A DNA stretch of 7,382 bases from CAZYXO01 sp964651315 (GTDB lineage: Bacteria > Bacillota_I > Bacilli_A > RF39 > UBA660). The notes below the pieces were generated by a model, which was not told the DNA's origin, ran no database searches, and worked only from the letters and a program-made list of their open reading frames with translations. Below, one piece after another: positions 1 through 6,195 of this stretch. Numbering within the stretch: the first letter of the stretch is position 1; each line of letters opens with the position of its first letter. The position numbers and the translations under genes were made by a program. The DNA is taken from NCBI GenBank assembly GCA_964651315.1, contig CAZYXO010000053.1, positions 1-7,382 on the forward strand, read 5' to 3'.

Positions 1-52
1 AACTACCCCATTTCAAATAGCAACTAATTAGAAAATATATTCTATTTAAAAC
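1..52. other. Non-coding or tail of an upstream gene, nothing firmly identified
   Basis: All three forward frames reach a stop within the first 31 bases (stops at 18-20, 25-27 and 29-31), so at most a few C-terminal codons of an upstream gene could be present. In Bacillus the gene before this operon is alaS, but these few codons cannot show that. I see no RNA gene or other element here. Confidence 0.4.
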
Positions 53-80
53 AAACACATGAGTTTAAATCCATGTGTTT
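53..80. terminator. Hairpin, possible terminator upstream of ireB
   Basis: AAACACATG (53-61) is perfectly complementary to CATGTGTTT (72-80), giving a 9-bp stem with a 10-nt loop. On the plus strand the following U-run is interrupted (UUUAAUUGUUU). On the minus strand the stem is followed by TTTGTTTT, which is somewhat better. It may therefore serve as a bidirectional terminator between an upstream gene and the ireB operon. Confidence 0.5.
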
Positions 81-92
81 AATTGTTTATAC

Positions 93-121
93 TTGTAAAA
101 TAACTAGTTATTTGTTAAAAT
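93..121 (+). promoter_or_regulatory. Probable sigma-A promoter of the ireB operon
   Basis: TTGTAA (93-98) and TAAAAT (116-121) are separated by exactly 17 bp, matching the consensus at 4 of 6 and 5 of 6 positions. Transcription would start near 128, leaving a leader of about 16 nt with the ribosome binding site AGAGGTGA at 133-140. AT-rich DNA produces such matches easily. The position just before the first gene and the ideal spacing raise confidence. Confidence 0.55.
98..113. promoter_or_regulatory. Perfect 16-bp palindrome, candidate operator
   Basis: AAATAACTAGTTATTT is a perfect inverted repeat with no central spacer. It fills almost the whole gap between the -35 (93-98) and -10 (116-121) boxes of the probable ireB-operon promoter, where a bound dimeric repressor would block RNA polymerase. 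No regulator can be named from the sequence. Confidence 0.4.
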
Positions 122-143
122 AAAAACGTATTAGAGGTGAAGT

Positions 144-386
144 ATGGATAATACATGTTTATTTAATCTTGATGATATAAAAAAAGTAGAGATAGGTAAA
201 ATATTACAAGAAGTACAAATTGCATTAGAAGAAAGAGGTTATAATTCCCTTAATCAAATAACTGGATACTTATTAAGTGGAGATCCTAGTTATATATCTA
301 GTTATAAAGATTCACGAAATAAGATATTAAGTTTAGAACGTAGTGATATCATTTTATTTCTATTAAAGAATTATATTGAATTATGA
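144..386 (+). CDS. ireB: IreB/ReoM family regulatory phosphoprotein (UPF0297, YrzL)
   Basis: This 80-aa cytosolic protein belongs to the IreB/ReoM family (UPF0297). Members are small substrates of the PASTA-domain Ser/Thr kinase IreK/PrkA. In Listeria the homologue ReoM controls ClpCP degradation of MurA and so the flux into peptidoglycan synthesis. The family core is clear at residues 33-51 (YNSLNQITGYLLSGDPSYI), followed by the usual DSRN and LER segments near 56-66. Thr4 in the N-terminal DNT stretch aligns by eye with the phosphorylated threonine of ReoM. Length is normal to slightly short. The ATG at 144 follows AGAGGTGA (133-140) at good spacing. The stop overlaps the ruvX start as ATGA. 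It is the first gene of the operon, which also carries the wall enzyme mltG. No kinase gene is present in the window. Confidence 0.93.
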   Translation: MDNTCLFNLDDIKKVEIGKILQEVQIALEERGYNSLNQITGYLLSGDPSYISSYKDSRNKILSLERSDIILFLLKNYIEL

Positions 387-808
387 GATATATGGGACTA
401 GATTTGGGGACAAAAAGTTTAGGAATTAGTTTAACAGATAAAACTAAAACTATCGTAAGTCCTCATTCTTTATTACGTTTTAAAAGTGAAGATTATAATT
501 ATGTTATTCCCAAAATAAAAGAAATGATTAAGGAATTAGAAATAGAAAAAATAATTTTAGGATTACCAATAAATATGGATGGTAGTCATGGATATGCAAC
601 AGAACGTAGTAAGAATTTTAAAAAAATATTAGAAGAAAATATTAGTATTCCTATAATTTTAGAAGATGAAAGATTAACAACAATTATGGCAGATAATATT
701 TTATCAGAAACAAATAATGATGGATACATGAAAAAAAATAAAATTGATGCTGTATCGGCTTCAATAATTTTAGAAACATATTTAAAAAAGGAGAAAAGTA
801 ATGATTAA
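383..808 (+). CDS. ruvX: Holliday junction resolvase-like / pre-16S rRNA nuclease, YqgF family
   Basis: This 141-aa protein is of the family's usual length and has the RNase H-like fold of YqgF/RuvX. Family members have been described as a putative Holliday junction resolvase and, in E. coli and B. subtilis, as taking part in 5'-end maturation of 16S rRNA. The diagnostic blocks are all present: the N-terminal GLDLGTKSLGIS with the first catalytic Asp at residue 7, GLPINMDGS at 60-68, the acidic EDERLTT at 94-100, and a C-terminal KIDAVSASIILETYL block with Asp122. The ATG at 383 overlaps the ireB stop by 4 bp and lacks a strong ribosome binding site, so it is probably translated by coupling. 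Its 3' end overlaps yrzB by 8 bp. It corresponds to yrrK of B. subtilis, in the same order. Confidence 0.94.
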   Translation: MRYMGLDLGTKSLGISLTDKTKTIVSPHSLLRFKSEDYNYVIPKIKEMIKELEIEKIILGLPINMDGSHGYATERSKNFKKILEENISIPIILEDERLTTIMADNILSETNNDGYMKKNKIDAVSASIILETYLKKEKSND

Positions 809-1067
809 TGATAATAAAATAATGGTTTGTTTAGATGAATCAGGAAAAGAAAAAGAATATGAAGTTATTTTAACATTTGATTCTAATGAAACAAATAAAA
901 GTTATATTGTTTTTACAGAGAATAAATATGATAAGAATAAAAACTTAATTGTATATGCAAGAAGTTATGATAAAGAAGATAAAACATTTAAATTAAATAT
1001 TATTGATGATGAAAAAGAATGGAATTTTTTAAATGATTTACTTCATAGTATGGAAGAATCAAAATGA
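801..1067 (+). CDS. yrzB: DUF1292 / UPF0473 family protein (YrzB-like)
   Basis: This small acidic soluble protein of 88 aa matches the DUF1292 (UPF0473) family in size, in its position between ruvX and mltG, and in pattern. An N-terminal strand-rich part (VCLDESGKEKEYEVILTF) leads to an IVF and IVYARSYD core and a C-terminal helix with EWNFLNDLLHSME. Such proteins often carry a tyrosine or serine in the YAR/YARY segment and end in EE(W)..V..V. No biochemical function is established that I know of. The ATG at 801 follows AAGGAG (788-793) with a 7-nt spacer. It overlaps ruvX by 8 bp and mltG by 4 bp (ATGA), so expression is tightly coupled. The family call rests mainly on context plus the fold-like pattern. 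Confidence 0.82.
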   Translation: MINDNKIMVCLDESGKEKEYEVILTFDSNETNKSYIVFTENKYDKNKNLIVYARSYDKEDKTFKLNIIDDEKEWNFLNDLLHSMEESK

Positions 1068-2119
1068 AACCTAAATTAAAGAAAAGTATTAAAATAACGA
1101 TAATTATTTCGGTTATTGTTTTATTTGTTGTTGCTCTTATAGGAACATATTTTATCGGATTAACACCAGTTAGCAAAAAATATGAAGAAGTAACTTTTGT
1201 TGTAGACAAGGGTAAAAGTAAAATAGATATAGTAAACGATTTACATAAAGCAAATTTAATAAAAAGTAAATTAAGTGGATATGTTTATGTAATACTTCAT
1301 AATATGAATTTACAAGCAGGTACATATAAATTAAGTCGTAGTATGAGTTCAGAAGATATATATAAATATATAAATGATGGTAAAATAGAAAGCACTGTTA
1401 AAACTTATCGGATAACTTTTGTAGAAGGTAAGCCTTTAAAAAAATATGTTGAACAAATAGTTGAGCGTACTAAAGAAGACTATGATGAAGTAATTAATTC
1501 TTTAAAAGATAAAGATTACTTAAATAGTTTAATTGAAAAATATAGTTTTATTGATAAAAGTATTTTAAATGATAAATTATATTATCCTTTAGAAGGTTAT
1601 GTATTTCCTAGTACTTATGAAGTATATGAAAGTAGTAAAGCAAAAGATATAATTACGAAAATGTTAGATGGAATGAATGCTATTTTAAAGAAATATGAAA
1701 ATGAGATTAGTACAAGTAAATATAATATGCATGAAATATTAACAATGGCGACAATTATTGAACTTGAAGGAACTAATAAAGAAAATAGAGCAGGTATTAG
1801 TCAAGTAATTCATTCCCGATTAAATAAAAAAATGTCTCTTGGAATGGATGTTACAAGTTATTATGGTATGCAGATAGATTTAAAAGAAGTGTTTACTGCC
1901 AAAATGCGAGATGATGATAATGCATATAATACAAGGAGAGCAGGTTTTATTGGATTACCTGTTGGACCTATATCATGTCCAAGTGAAGAAAGTATTAATG
2001 CTGTATTTAATCCAAGTAAAACAGATTATTTATATTTCTATGCTGATATAAAAACAGGTAAAGTATATTTTGCCAAAACAGCAAGTGAACATCAAGCATT
2101 AATTAAGAAATATAGTTAA
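1064..2119 (+). CDS. mltG: Endolytic murein transglycosylase MltG (YceG-like)
   Basis: MltG is a membrane-anchored lytic transglycosylase that cleaves nascent glycan strands and is thought to set glycan chain length or release strands during growth. The protein has 351 aa. A short basic cytoplasmic tail (residues 1-7) precedes one membrane helix (about 10-32). A LysM-like domain follows at about 42-110, then the catalytic YceG domain. Seen directly are LEGYVFPSTYEV at 176-187, the active-site segment ATIIELEG at 229-236 with Glu233 and Glu235 (family IVEKE region), a DVTSYYG block at 262-268, and YNTRRAGFIGLPVGPISCPS at 288-307, ending with KTASEH (338-343). It is compact but complete. It starts within the yrzB stop (ATGA), preceded by GGAAG at 1052-1056. 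Neighbouring ireB suggests a cell-wall theme. It corresponds to B. subtilis yrrL. Confidence 0.93.
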   Translation: MKPKLKKSIKITIIISVIVLFVVALIGTYFIGLTPVSKKYEEVTFVVDKGKSKIDIVNDLHKANLIKSKLSGYVYVILHNMNLQAGTYKLSRSMSSEDIYKYINDGKIESTVKTYRITFVEGKPLKKYVEQIVERTKEDYDEVINSLKDKDYLNSLIEKYSFIDKSILNDKLYYPLEGYVFPSTYEVYESSKAKDIITKMLDGMNAILKKYENEISTSKYNMHEILTMATIIELEGTNKENRAGISQVIHSRLNKKMSLGMDVTSYYGMQIDLKEVFTAKMRDDDNAYNTRRAGFIGLPVGPISCPSEESINAVFNPSKTDYLYFYADIKTGKVYFAKTASEHQALIKKYS

Positions 2120-2135
2120 GTGGAGGGTGAAAAAA

Positions 2136-2723
2136 ATGAGAGAGTTAATAAAAGAAATGGAAGCATACGCACAAACAAATAATGTGCCAATAATTGAACA
2201 AGAATCAATTGCTTTCATAATGAAATATATTAAAAGTAAAAACATTAAAAATATTTTAGAAATAGGAAGTGCTATTGGATATTCAGCAATATTAATGGCA
2301 TCAAGTAATCCTGATGTAGTTGTTACAACTATTGAAAGAGATAATACAAGATATATGGAATGTTTAAAAAATGTTAAAAAGTGTGGATTTGAGAAAAAAA
2401 TTAATGTTGTATTTCAAGATGCCTTAGAAGTAAACTTAAATGATGTCAAATATGATTTAATATTTATTGATGCTGCTAAAGGACAATATACGAAATTTTT
2501 TGAAAGATTTAAGTATTTCTTAAGTGATGAAGGCACGATAATTACCGATAATTTGAAATTTCATGGATATGTTGGAAAATCAAATGAAATCGATAGTCAT
2601 AATTTAAAAGGTTTAGTAGAAAAAATCGAAAGTTATATTGAATTCTTAAAAGAAAATAAAGAATTTGAAACTAAATTTTATGATATTGGTGATGGATTAT
2701 CTGTAAGTACATGGAAAAAATGA
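2136..2723 (+). CDS. trmR: SAM-dependent O-methyltransferase, probable tRNA 5-hydroxyuridine methyltransferase TrmR
   Basis: This 195-aa Rossmann-fold enzyme belongs to the catechol-O-methyltransferase-like family (Methyltransf_3). The SAM-binding motif is LEIGSAIGYS at 41-50, with an acidic Glu67 ending the second strand (TTIERD). FIDAAKGQY at 110-118 and ITDNL at 136-140 supply the likely metal ligands Asp112, Asp138 and Asn139. The B. subtilis orthologue YrrM/TrmR methylates ho5U34 to mo5U34 in tRNA, and the two U32 genes downstream supply the hydroxylation step, so that function is the best inference here. I chose ATG 2136 over the in-frame GTG at 2127, because that GTG lies inside the ribosome binding site GGAGGGTGA (2122-2130), which suits 2136. 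The C-terminus overlaps trhP1 as ATGA. Confidence 0.88.
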   Translation: MRELIKEMEAYAQTNNVPIIEQESIAFIMKYIKSKNIKNILEIGSAIGYSAILMASSNPDVVVTTIERDNTRYMECLKNVKKCGFEKKINVVFQDALEVNLNDVKYDLIFIDAAKGQYTKFFERFKYFLSDEGTIITDNLKFHGYVGKSNEIDSHNLKGLVEKIESYIEFLKENKEFETKFYDIGDGLSVSTWKK

Positions 2724-3529
2724 AAATGAATTTAGAAAAAATATTAGTAATAGTTGATAATTTTGAATTAATTAATTCTTTAAAAGAAGAAGGAATTAAT
2801 TCTTTTGTTTATCCCTTAAAAGATTATGCTGTTGGGTTTAACAATTACTATAATATAGAAGAAATAAATACTGAAAATAGTTATTTATATATTAATAAAA
2901 TGTTAAATTGTTGCGATATTGATAATTTAAAAATTATAATTGATAATCTAACAAGTAATATAAAAGGAATAATATTTAATGATTTAGGTTTAATAAATAT
3001 TTTAAAAAATAAAAATATTGCAAGCATTTTATATAGTGATCATTTTAATACGAATAATTTAAGTGTAAATGCATATTTAGAATATACAAGTAGTGTAGTA
3101 ATAGCAAATGATATAACTAAAGATGATATAAAAGAAATATCTAATTATAATAGTAATTTAACATCTTTATTTATCTTTGGTTATCCACGAATTAGTTATT
3201 CAAGAAGAAAGTTATTATCAAATTATAATGAAAATTATGGTATAAATGTTAAAAATAATTCAATAATAAAGAATACTGATAATAATTTTATAGTTAATGA
3301 AAATGAACATGGAACAGTTATTTATGATAATCATATATATAATGGTTTAGAATTATTAGAAATAAATGCCAAGTATTATTTAATTAATAGTTTTAATATT
3401 GAAACAGAAATAATAGTTAAGGTAATTAAAAGTATTAAAGATAATAGTTATATGAATTTAGATATTGAAAATACAAGTAGTGGTTTTTTACATAAGAAAA
3501 CAATATATAAATTAAAGGAAGATAAATAA
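2720..3529 (+). CDS. trhP1: U32-family protein TrhP1/YrrN-like, diverged partner in tRNA wobble hydroxylation
   Basis: This 269-aa protein is a diverged member of the peptidase U32 family. It has the position of B. subtilis yrrN, between trmR and the full U32 protein. In B. subtilis YrrN and YrrO (TrhP1/TrhP2) are needed for 5-hydroxyuridine at tRNA position 34. Supporting segments are an N-terminal strand KILVIVDN, DYAVGFNNYYNIEEI at 35-49, FNDLGL at 86-91, GYPRISYSRRKLLSNYN at 154-170 and a C-terminal GFLHKKTIYKLK at 255-266. It lacks the cysteine cluster of TrhP2, as expected for this partner. It is shorter than the roughly 310 aa I recall for YrrN and rich in Asn/Ile. The start is uncertain: ATG 2711, 2720 and 2726 are all in frame. 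I chose 2720 because it forms an ATGA overlap with the trmR stop, like other junctions in this operon. Confidence 0.78.
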   Translation: MKMNLEKILVIVDNFELINSLKEEGINSFVYPLKDYAVGFNNYYNIEEINTENSYLYINKMLNCCDIDNLKIIIDNLTSNIKGIIFNDLGLINILKNKNIASILYSDHFNTNNLSVNAYLEYTSSVVIANDITKDDIKEISNYNSNLTSLFIFGYPRISYSRRKLLSNYNENYGINVKNNSIIKNTDNNFIVNENEHGTVIYDNHIYNGLELLEINAKYYLINSFNIETEIIVKVIKSIKDNSYMNLDIENTSSGFLHKKTIYKLKEDK

Positions 3530-4707
3530 TGAAAGTAGAATTACTTTCTCCAGCAGGAGATTTTGAAAGATTAAAAGTTGCTTTTTTATATGGAGCAGAT
3601 GCAGTATATTTTGGTTATCAAAATTATAGTTTACGAGCAAATGCTAAGAATTTTAGTTTGGATGATATTAGAAATGCAACAATATTTGCTCATTCAATAA
3701 ATAAAAAAGTATATGTAACTGTTAATATTGTATTCCATAATGATGATGTATTTGGTTTGAAAGATTATTTAAAAGCATTAGATGAAATAGGTATTGATGC
3801 AATAATTGCTAGTGATATTATAGTTGTTAATTTAGCAAATAAATTAAATGTTAAATTTGAAATTCATTTGTCTACTCAAGCAAGTACGCTTAATTATGAA
3901 AGTGCTAAGTTTTGGCAGAATTTAAATGTTACAAGAATTGTAATGGCTAGAGAAGCAAGTAGGGAAGACATTAAAAGAATTAAAGAAGAAACAGGTTTAG
4001 AACTGGAATGTTTTGTTCATGGAGCAATGTGTACAAGTTTTAGTGGCAAATGTGTCATGAGTAACTATGCTACTAATAGAGATGCTAATCGTGGTGGATG
4101 TGCTCAAATATGTCGTTGGTTATTTGATATTGAAAATAGTGAAATACCATTTACGATGATGAGTAAAGATTTAAATAATATTACGAATATTAAAGATATG
4201 ATAAAGTTAGGTGTTAATTCTTTTAAAGTAGAAGGAAGAATGCGTTCAATTTATTATATTGCAACAGTTATGAAAACATATCGAGAAATAATGGATAAAA
4301 TAACTAATAATGCATTAACTGATAATGATGTAATAACTGCTAGTAAGATTTTAAACCGAGTAGCAAATAGAGAATCAGTACCACAATTTTTTAATAAATT
4401 ACCTGGTGCTTTAGAACAATATTTTAATGATCGAGATGAATTAACTAATCAAGATTTTGTCGGTATAGTTAAAAGTTATGATCAAAAAAATAAAATGGCG
4501 AAAATTGAACAACGTAATTATATAAAAATTGGCGATGAAATCGAAATTTTTGGGTATAATCATGAAACATTTACCATAACTATTAATACAATGTATAATG
4601 AACATATGGAAAATATTGAAATAGCTAATCATCCACAAATGACTATTTATATGCCTTTTCCTAAGGTGTTAGATGAGTATGATATGCTACGAATAAAAGA
4701 TAATTGA
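3529..4707 (+). CDS. trhP2: Peptidase U32 family protein TrhP2/YrrO-like, tRNA 5-hydroxyuridine synthesis
   Basis: A clear U32 protein of 392 aa, slightly shorter than YrrO (about 420). The N-terminus has ELLSPAGDFERLKVAFLYGADAVYFG in the usual place (residues 4-29), then VTVN at 63-66 and EIHLSTQAST at 111-120. The family signature is ECFVHGAMCTSFSGKCVMSN at 160-179, followed by RGGCAQICRW at 188-197. Cysteines 161, 168, 175, 191 and 195 probably bind an iron-sulfur cluster or metal, as proposed for U32 enzymes. FKVEGRMRS (232-240) is another family block. A small C-terminal beta domain (about 306-392) matches U32_C. Despite the name, these proteins act in RNA hydroxylation in B. subtilis and E. 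coli, using prephenate-dependent chemistry in some homologues. The start overlaps trhP1 by one base (TAATG), with AAGGAA at 3515-3520. Confidence 0.92.
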   Translation: MKVELLSPAGDFERLKVAFLYGADAVYFGYQNYSLRANAKNFSLDDIRNATIFAHSINKKVYVTVNIVFHNDDVFGLKDYLKALDEIGIDAIIASDIIVVNLANKLNVKFEIHLSTQASTLNYESAKFWQNLNVTRIVMAREASREDIKRIKEETGLELECFVHGAMCTSFSGKCVMSNYATNRDANRGGCAQICRWLFDIENSEIPFTMMSKDLNNITNIKDMIKLGVNSFKVEGRMRSIYYIATVMKTYREIMDKITNNALTDNDVITASKILNRVANRESVPQFFNKLPGALEQYFNDRDELTNQDFVGIVKSYDQKNKMAKIEQRNYIKIGDEIEIFGYNHETFTITINTMYNEHMENIEIANHPQMTIYMPFPKVLDEYDMLRIKDN

Positions 4708-4732
4708 CAAACAGGAAAAATTATAGTAAACT
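4704..4732 (+). promoter_or_regulatory. Probable promoter for greA
   Basis: A perfect TTGACA (4704-4709) overlaps the trhP2 stop codon. A 17-bp spacer leads to TAAACT (4727-4732), a 4 of 6 match to the -10 consensus. A better hexamer, TATAGT (4722-4727), is too close at 12 bp. Transcription from the 4727 box would start near 4739, about 36 nt before greA. It would give greA expression independent of the upstream operon. Confidence 0.5.
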
Positions 4733-4774
4733 TAACCCTGTTATAAATAAAAAAAGGAGAGAAATTTAAACAAA

Positions 4775-5242
4775 ATGAAAATAGATAACAAATGCATATT
4801 AACAAGTGAAGGGTTTTTAGAATTGGAAAGCGAACTTAATGAATTAAAGACAGTTCGTCGTCCAGAAATTATTAAAGCATTGAAAGAAGCACGTGCAATG
4901 GGAGATTTGTCGGAAAATGCTGATTATGATGCTGCTAGAAATGAACAAGCACAAGTTGAAGCAAGAATTAAAGAATTAGAATATAAACTTGAACATAGTG
5001 AAATTGCAGAAAATAAAAACAAAAACAAAGTTTCAGTTGGTTCAGTTATTACAATACTTTATGAAGATGGAGAAGAAGAAGAATACAAAATTGTTGGTTC
5101 TTTAGAAGCAGATCCATTTAATAATAAAATAAGTAATGAATCCCCAATAGGTGCTGCAGTAATGGGACACAAAGTTGGTGAAACTATATCAGTTGAAAGC
5201 CCAAATGGACTTTACAATATTACTTTAAAAACAATTGGTTAA
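4775..5242 (+). CDS. greA: Transcription elongation factor GreA
   Basis: GreA enters the secondary channel of RNA polymerase and stimulates cleavage of backtracked RNA, rescuing stalled elongation complexes. The 155-aa product has the usual two-part layout and near-standard length. The N-terminal antiparallel coiled coil (about 10-78) carries the tip GDLSENADYDAARNEQ at 43-58, with the catalytic acidic pair Asp44 and Glu47. A C-terminal FKBP-like domain (about 84-155) ends in SPIGAAVMGHKVGETISVES and a final beta strand. ATG 4775 is the only sensible start. The best ribosome binding site, AGGAGA at 4755-4760, sits unusually far upstream (about 13-14 nt). In many Firmicutes udk lies between the U32 gene and greA. 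It is absent here. Confidence 0.96.
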   Translation: MKIDNKCILTSEGFLELESELNELKTVRRPEIIKALKEARAMGDLSENADYDAARNEQAQVEARIKELEYKLEHSEIAENKNKNKVSVGSVITILYEDGEEEEYKIVGSLEADPFNNKISNESPIGAAVMGHKVGETISVESPNGLYNITLKTIG

Positions 5243-5267
5243 TATAGAAATATTGAGGTTTTGGAAA

Positions 5268-6044
5268 ATGAATGAATATGATAAAAAAACAATAATGGAA
5301 CAAAGTAAGCATTTATTTGTTTATGCAAATAATACTGAAGAAAGAACAAACTATATTGAAGAAATGATAAAAGAATATCCAATTAAAATAAATAATATTA
5401 CACCAATGGCTATATACTTAAAAGAATATGGTTTACCACATGTTGTAATTCAAAATAAATCATGTAAACAAGAAATAATATTAATACTTGCTAGAGAATA
5501 TTTTGAATTAACTTTACTTTATTCAATTTTTCAAACTATAAAAGAAAATATAAATATCGAAAATATTAATATTGAAAAGATAATAAAATTATTTAATACT
5601 TTATATAACAATAAAGATGAATTAACTAGTTTAGACGAAATAATAAAAGCATTAAATAATTCAAGAAATGCTTATTATGATACTTATATAGATTATATGG
5701 AAAGTGGAGTATTATCTTTTGATCCTGTTTATTTACAAGTACCATGGGTATGTGAAATAGAAATGTTTTCTGAATATATAAAAAGAATATTAAATAATGA
5801 TTCATACTTTGCAATTGTTATTAATCATACAAGGCCTTTAAATACAATTTCTTATCAAGTAATAAATAGTTATGTTGGTTCGAGAATTAATCAAAATATT
5901 TCGATGAAAATTATTACTACTATTGATGGATGGAATAATTATTATGATTTAAATGGAAATTTTGTGGAAAATATTCATGATTATGGAACGATAGACTTAG
6001 ATGGCAAACAAAAAGAATGTATGCAAAGATTAAAAATAAATTAA
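5268..6044 (+). CDS. Unrecognised conserved-looking protein downstream of greA, possibly a degenerate AAA/ORC-like ATPase
   Basis: I do not recognise this 258-aa protein with confidence. It has no signal peptide or convincing membrane helix and is mixed alpha/beta. An N-terminal segment, HLFVYANNTEERTNYIEEMI (15-34), looks like the strand and helix that flank a P-loop, but no GxxGxGK[ST] is present. A helical middle (about 65-180) is followed by YFAIVINHTRPLNTISYQVI (180-199) and the segments SRINQNISMKIITT and FVENIHDYGTIDLD. This ending recalls the Walker B to C-terminal part of ORC/CDC6-type AAA proteins, with the catalytic acids lost. That comparison is a memory-based inference. ATG 5268 is preferred over TTG 5235 because GAGGT at 5255-5259 gives good spacing and avoids overlap with greA. 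The gap after greA is 25 bp and a strong terminator follows, so it is co-transcribed with greA. Confidence 0.75.
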   Translation: MNEYDKKTIMEQSKHLFVYANNTEERTNYIEEMIKEYPIKINNITPMAIYLKEYGLPHVVIQNKSCKQEIILILAREYFELTLLYSIFQTIKENINIENINIEKIIKLFNTLYNNKDELTSLDEIIKALNNSRNAYYDTYIDYMESGVLSFDPVYLQVPWVCEIEMFSEYIKRILNNDSYFAIVINHTRPLNTISYQVINSYVGSRINQNISMKIITTIDGWNNYYDLNGNFVENIHDYGTIDLDGKQKECMQRLKIN

Positions 6045-6063
6045 TAAAAAAGTGTAAAGTTTT

Positions 6064-6097
6064 GGTATTTATGTTGAAAAATATAAATATCTTTTTT
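6064..6097 (+). terminator. Strong intrinsic terminator of the greA unit
   Basis: GGTATTTATGTT (6064-6075) pairs with AATATAAATATC (6080-6091) over 12 bp, with two G-U wobbles. The stem closes on a GAAA tetraloop (6076-6079), and six T residues follow directly (6092-6097). It lies 20 bp after the stop of the upstream gene. The stem is AU-rich but the geometry is textbook. Confidence 0.85.
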
Positions 6098-6102
6098 ATA
6101 AT
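6074..6102 (+). promoter_or_regulatory. Near-consensus sigma-A promoter overlapping the greA-unit terminator
   Basis: TTGAAA (6074-6079) and a perfect TATAAT (6097-6102) are separated by exactly 17 bp, so 11 of 12 hexamer bases match consensus. The -35 box is the loop and top of the preceding terminator hairpin, and the -10 box begins on the last T of its U-tract. Transcription should start near 6109, only a few bases before the ribosome binding site of the 25-codon ORF at 6128. Confidence 0.75.
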
Positions 6103-6112
6103 TTAAATGTGA

Positions 6113-6195
6113 GTAGGAGTGATAATTATGGCTATAAGTCTTGCAAATTTTTCAGTTAAATCATGTCTAAAACTATCAATTATCACTATAACTAC
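6113..6195 (+). promoter_or_regulatory. Long-range hairpin hiding the ribosome binding site of the small ORF
   Basis: AGTGATAATT (6118-6127) is perfectly complementary to AATTATCACT (6178-6187). After a 1-by-4 internal loop, GTAG (6113-6116) also pairs with CTAC (6192-6195). The 5' side holds the ribosome binding site AGGAG (6115-6119) and runs to the base before the ATG. The 3' side lies inside the ORF's own Ile/Thr codons. The folded RNA would mask its own translation start. Pairing is read directly; the regulatory effect is inferred. Confidence 0.5.

Noticed and set aside
15..47. AAATAG/CTATTT inverted repeat as a terminator
   Set aside because: Six AT-rich base pairs around a 21-nt loop are expected by chance here.
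1000..1209. Minus-strand open frame across the yrzB/mltG junction, and similar ones at 4441-4638 and 5626-5814
   Set aside because: They lie wholly inside well-supported plus-strand genes, have no ribosome binding site or family features, and are what AT-rich sequence gives by chance.
2127..2135. GTG start for trmR adding three residues
   Set aside because: The GTG is part of the ribosome binding site GGAGGGTGA that serves ATG 2136.
144..2723. Mycoplasma-type code with TGA as tryptophan
   Set aside because: TGA closes ireB, yrzB and trmR exactly at ATGA junctions with the next gene, and tryptophan is written TGG, so the standard bacterial code applies.
4710..4742. Inverted repeat AACAGG/CCTGTT as a terminator after trhP2
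   Set aside because: The stem is only 6 bp with a 21-nt loop and there is no T-run after it. The promoter reading of this gap is better supported.
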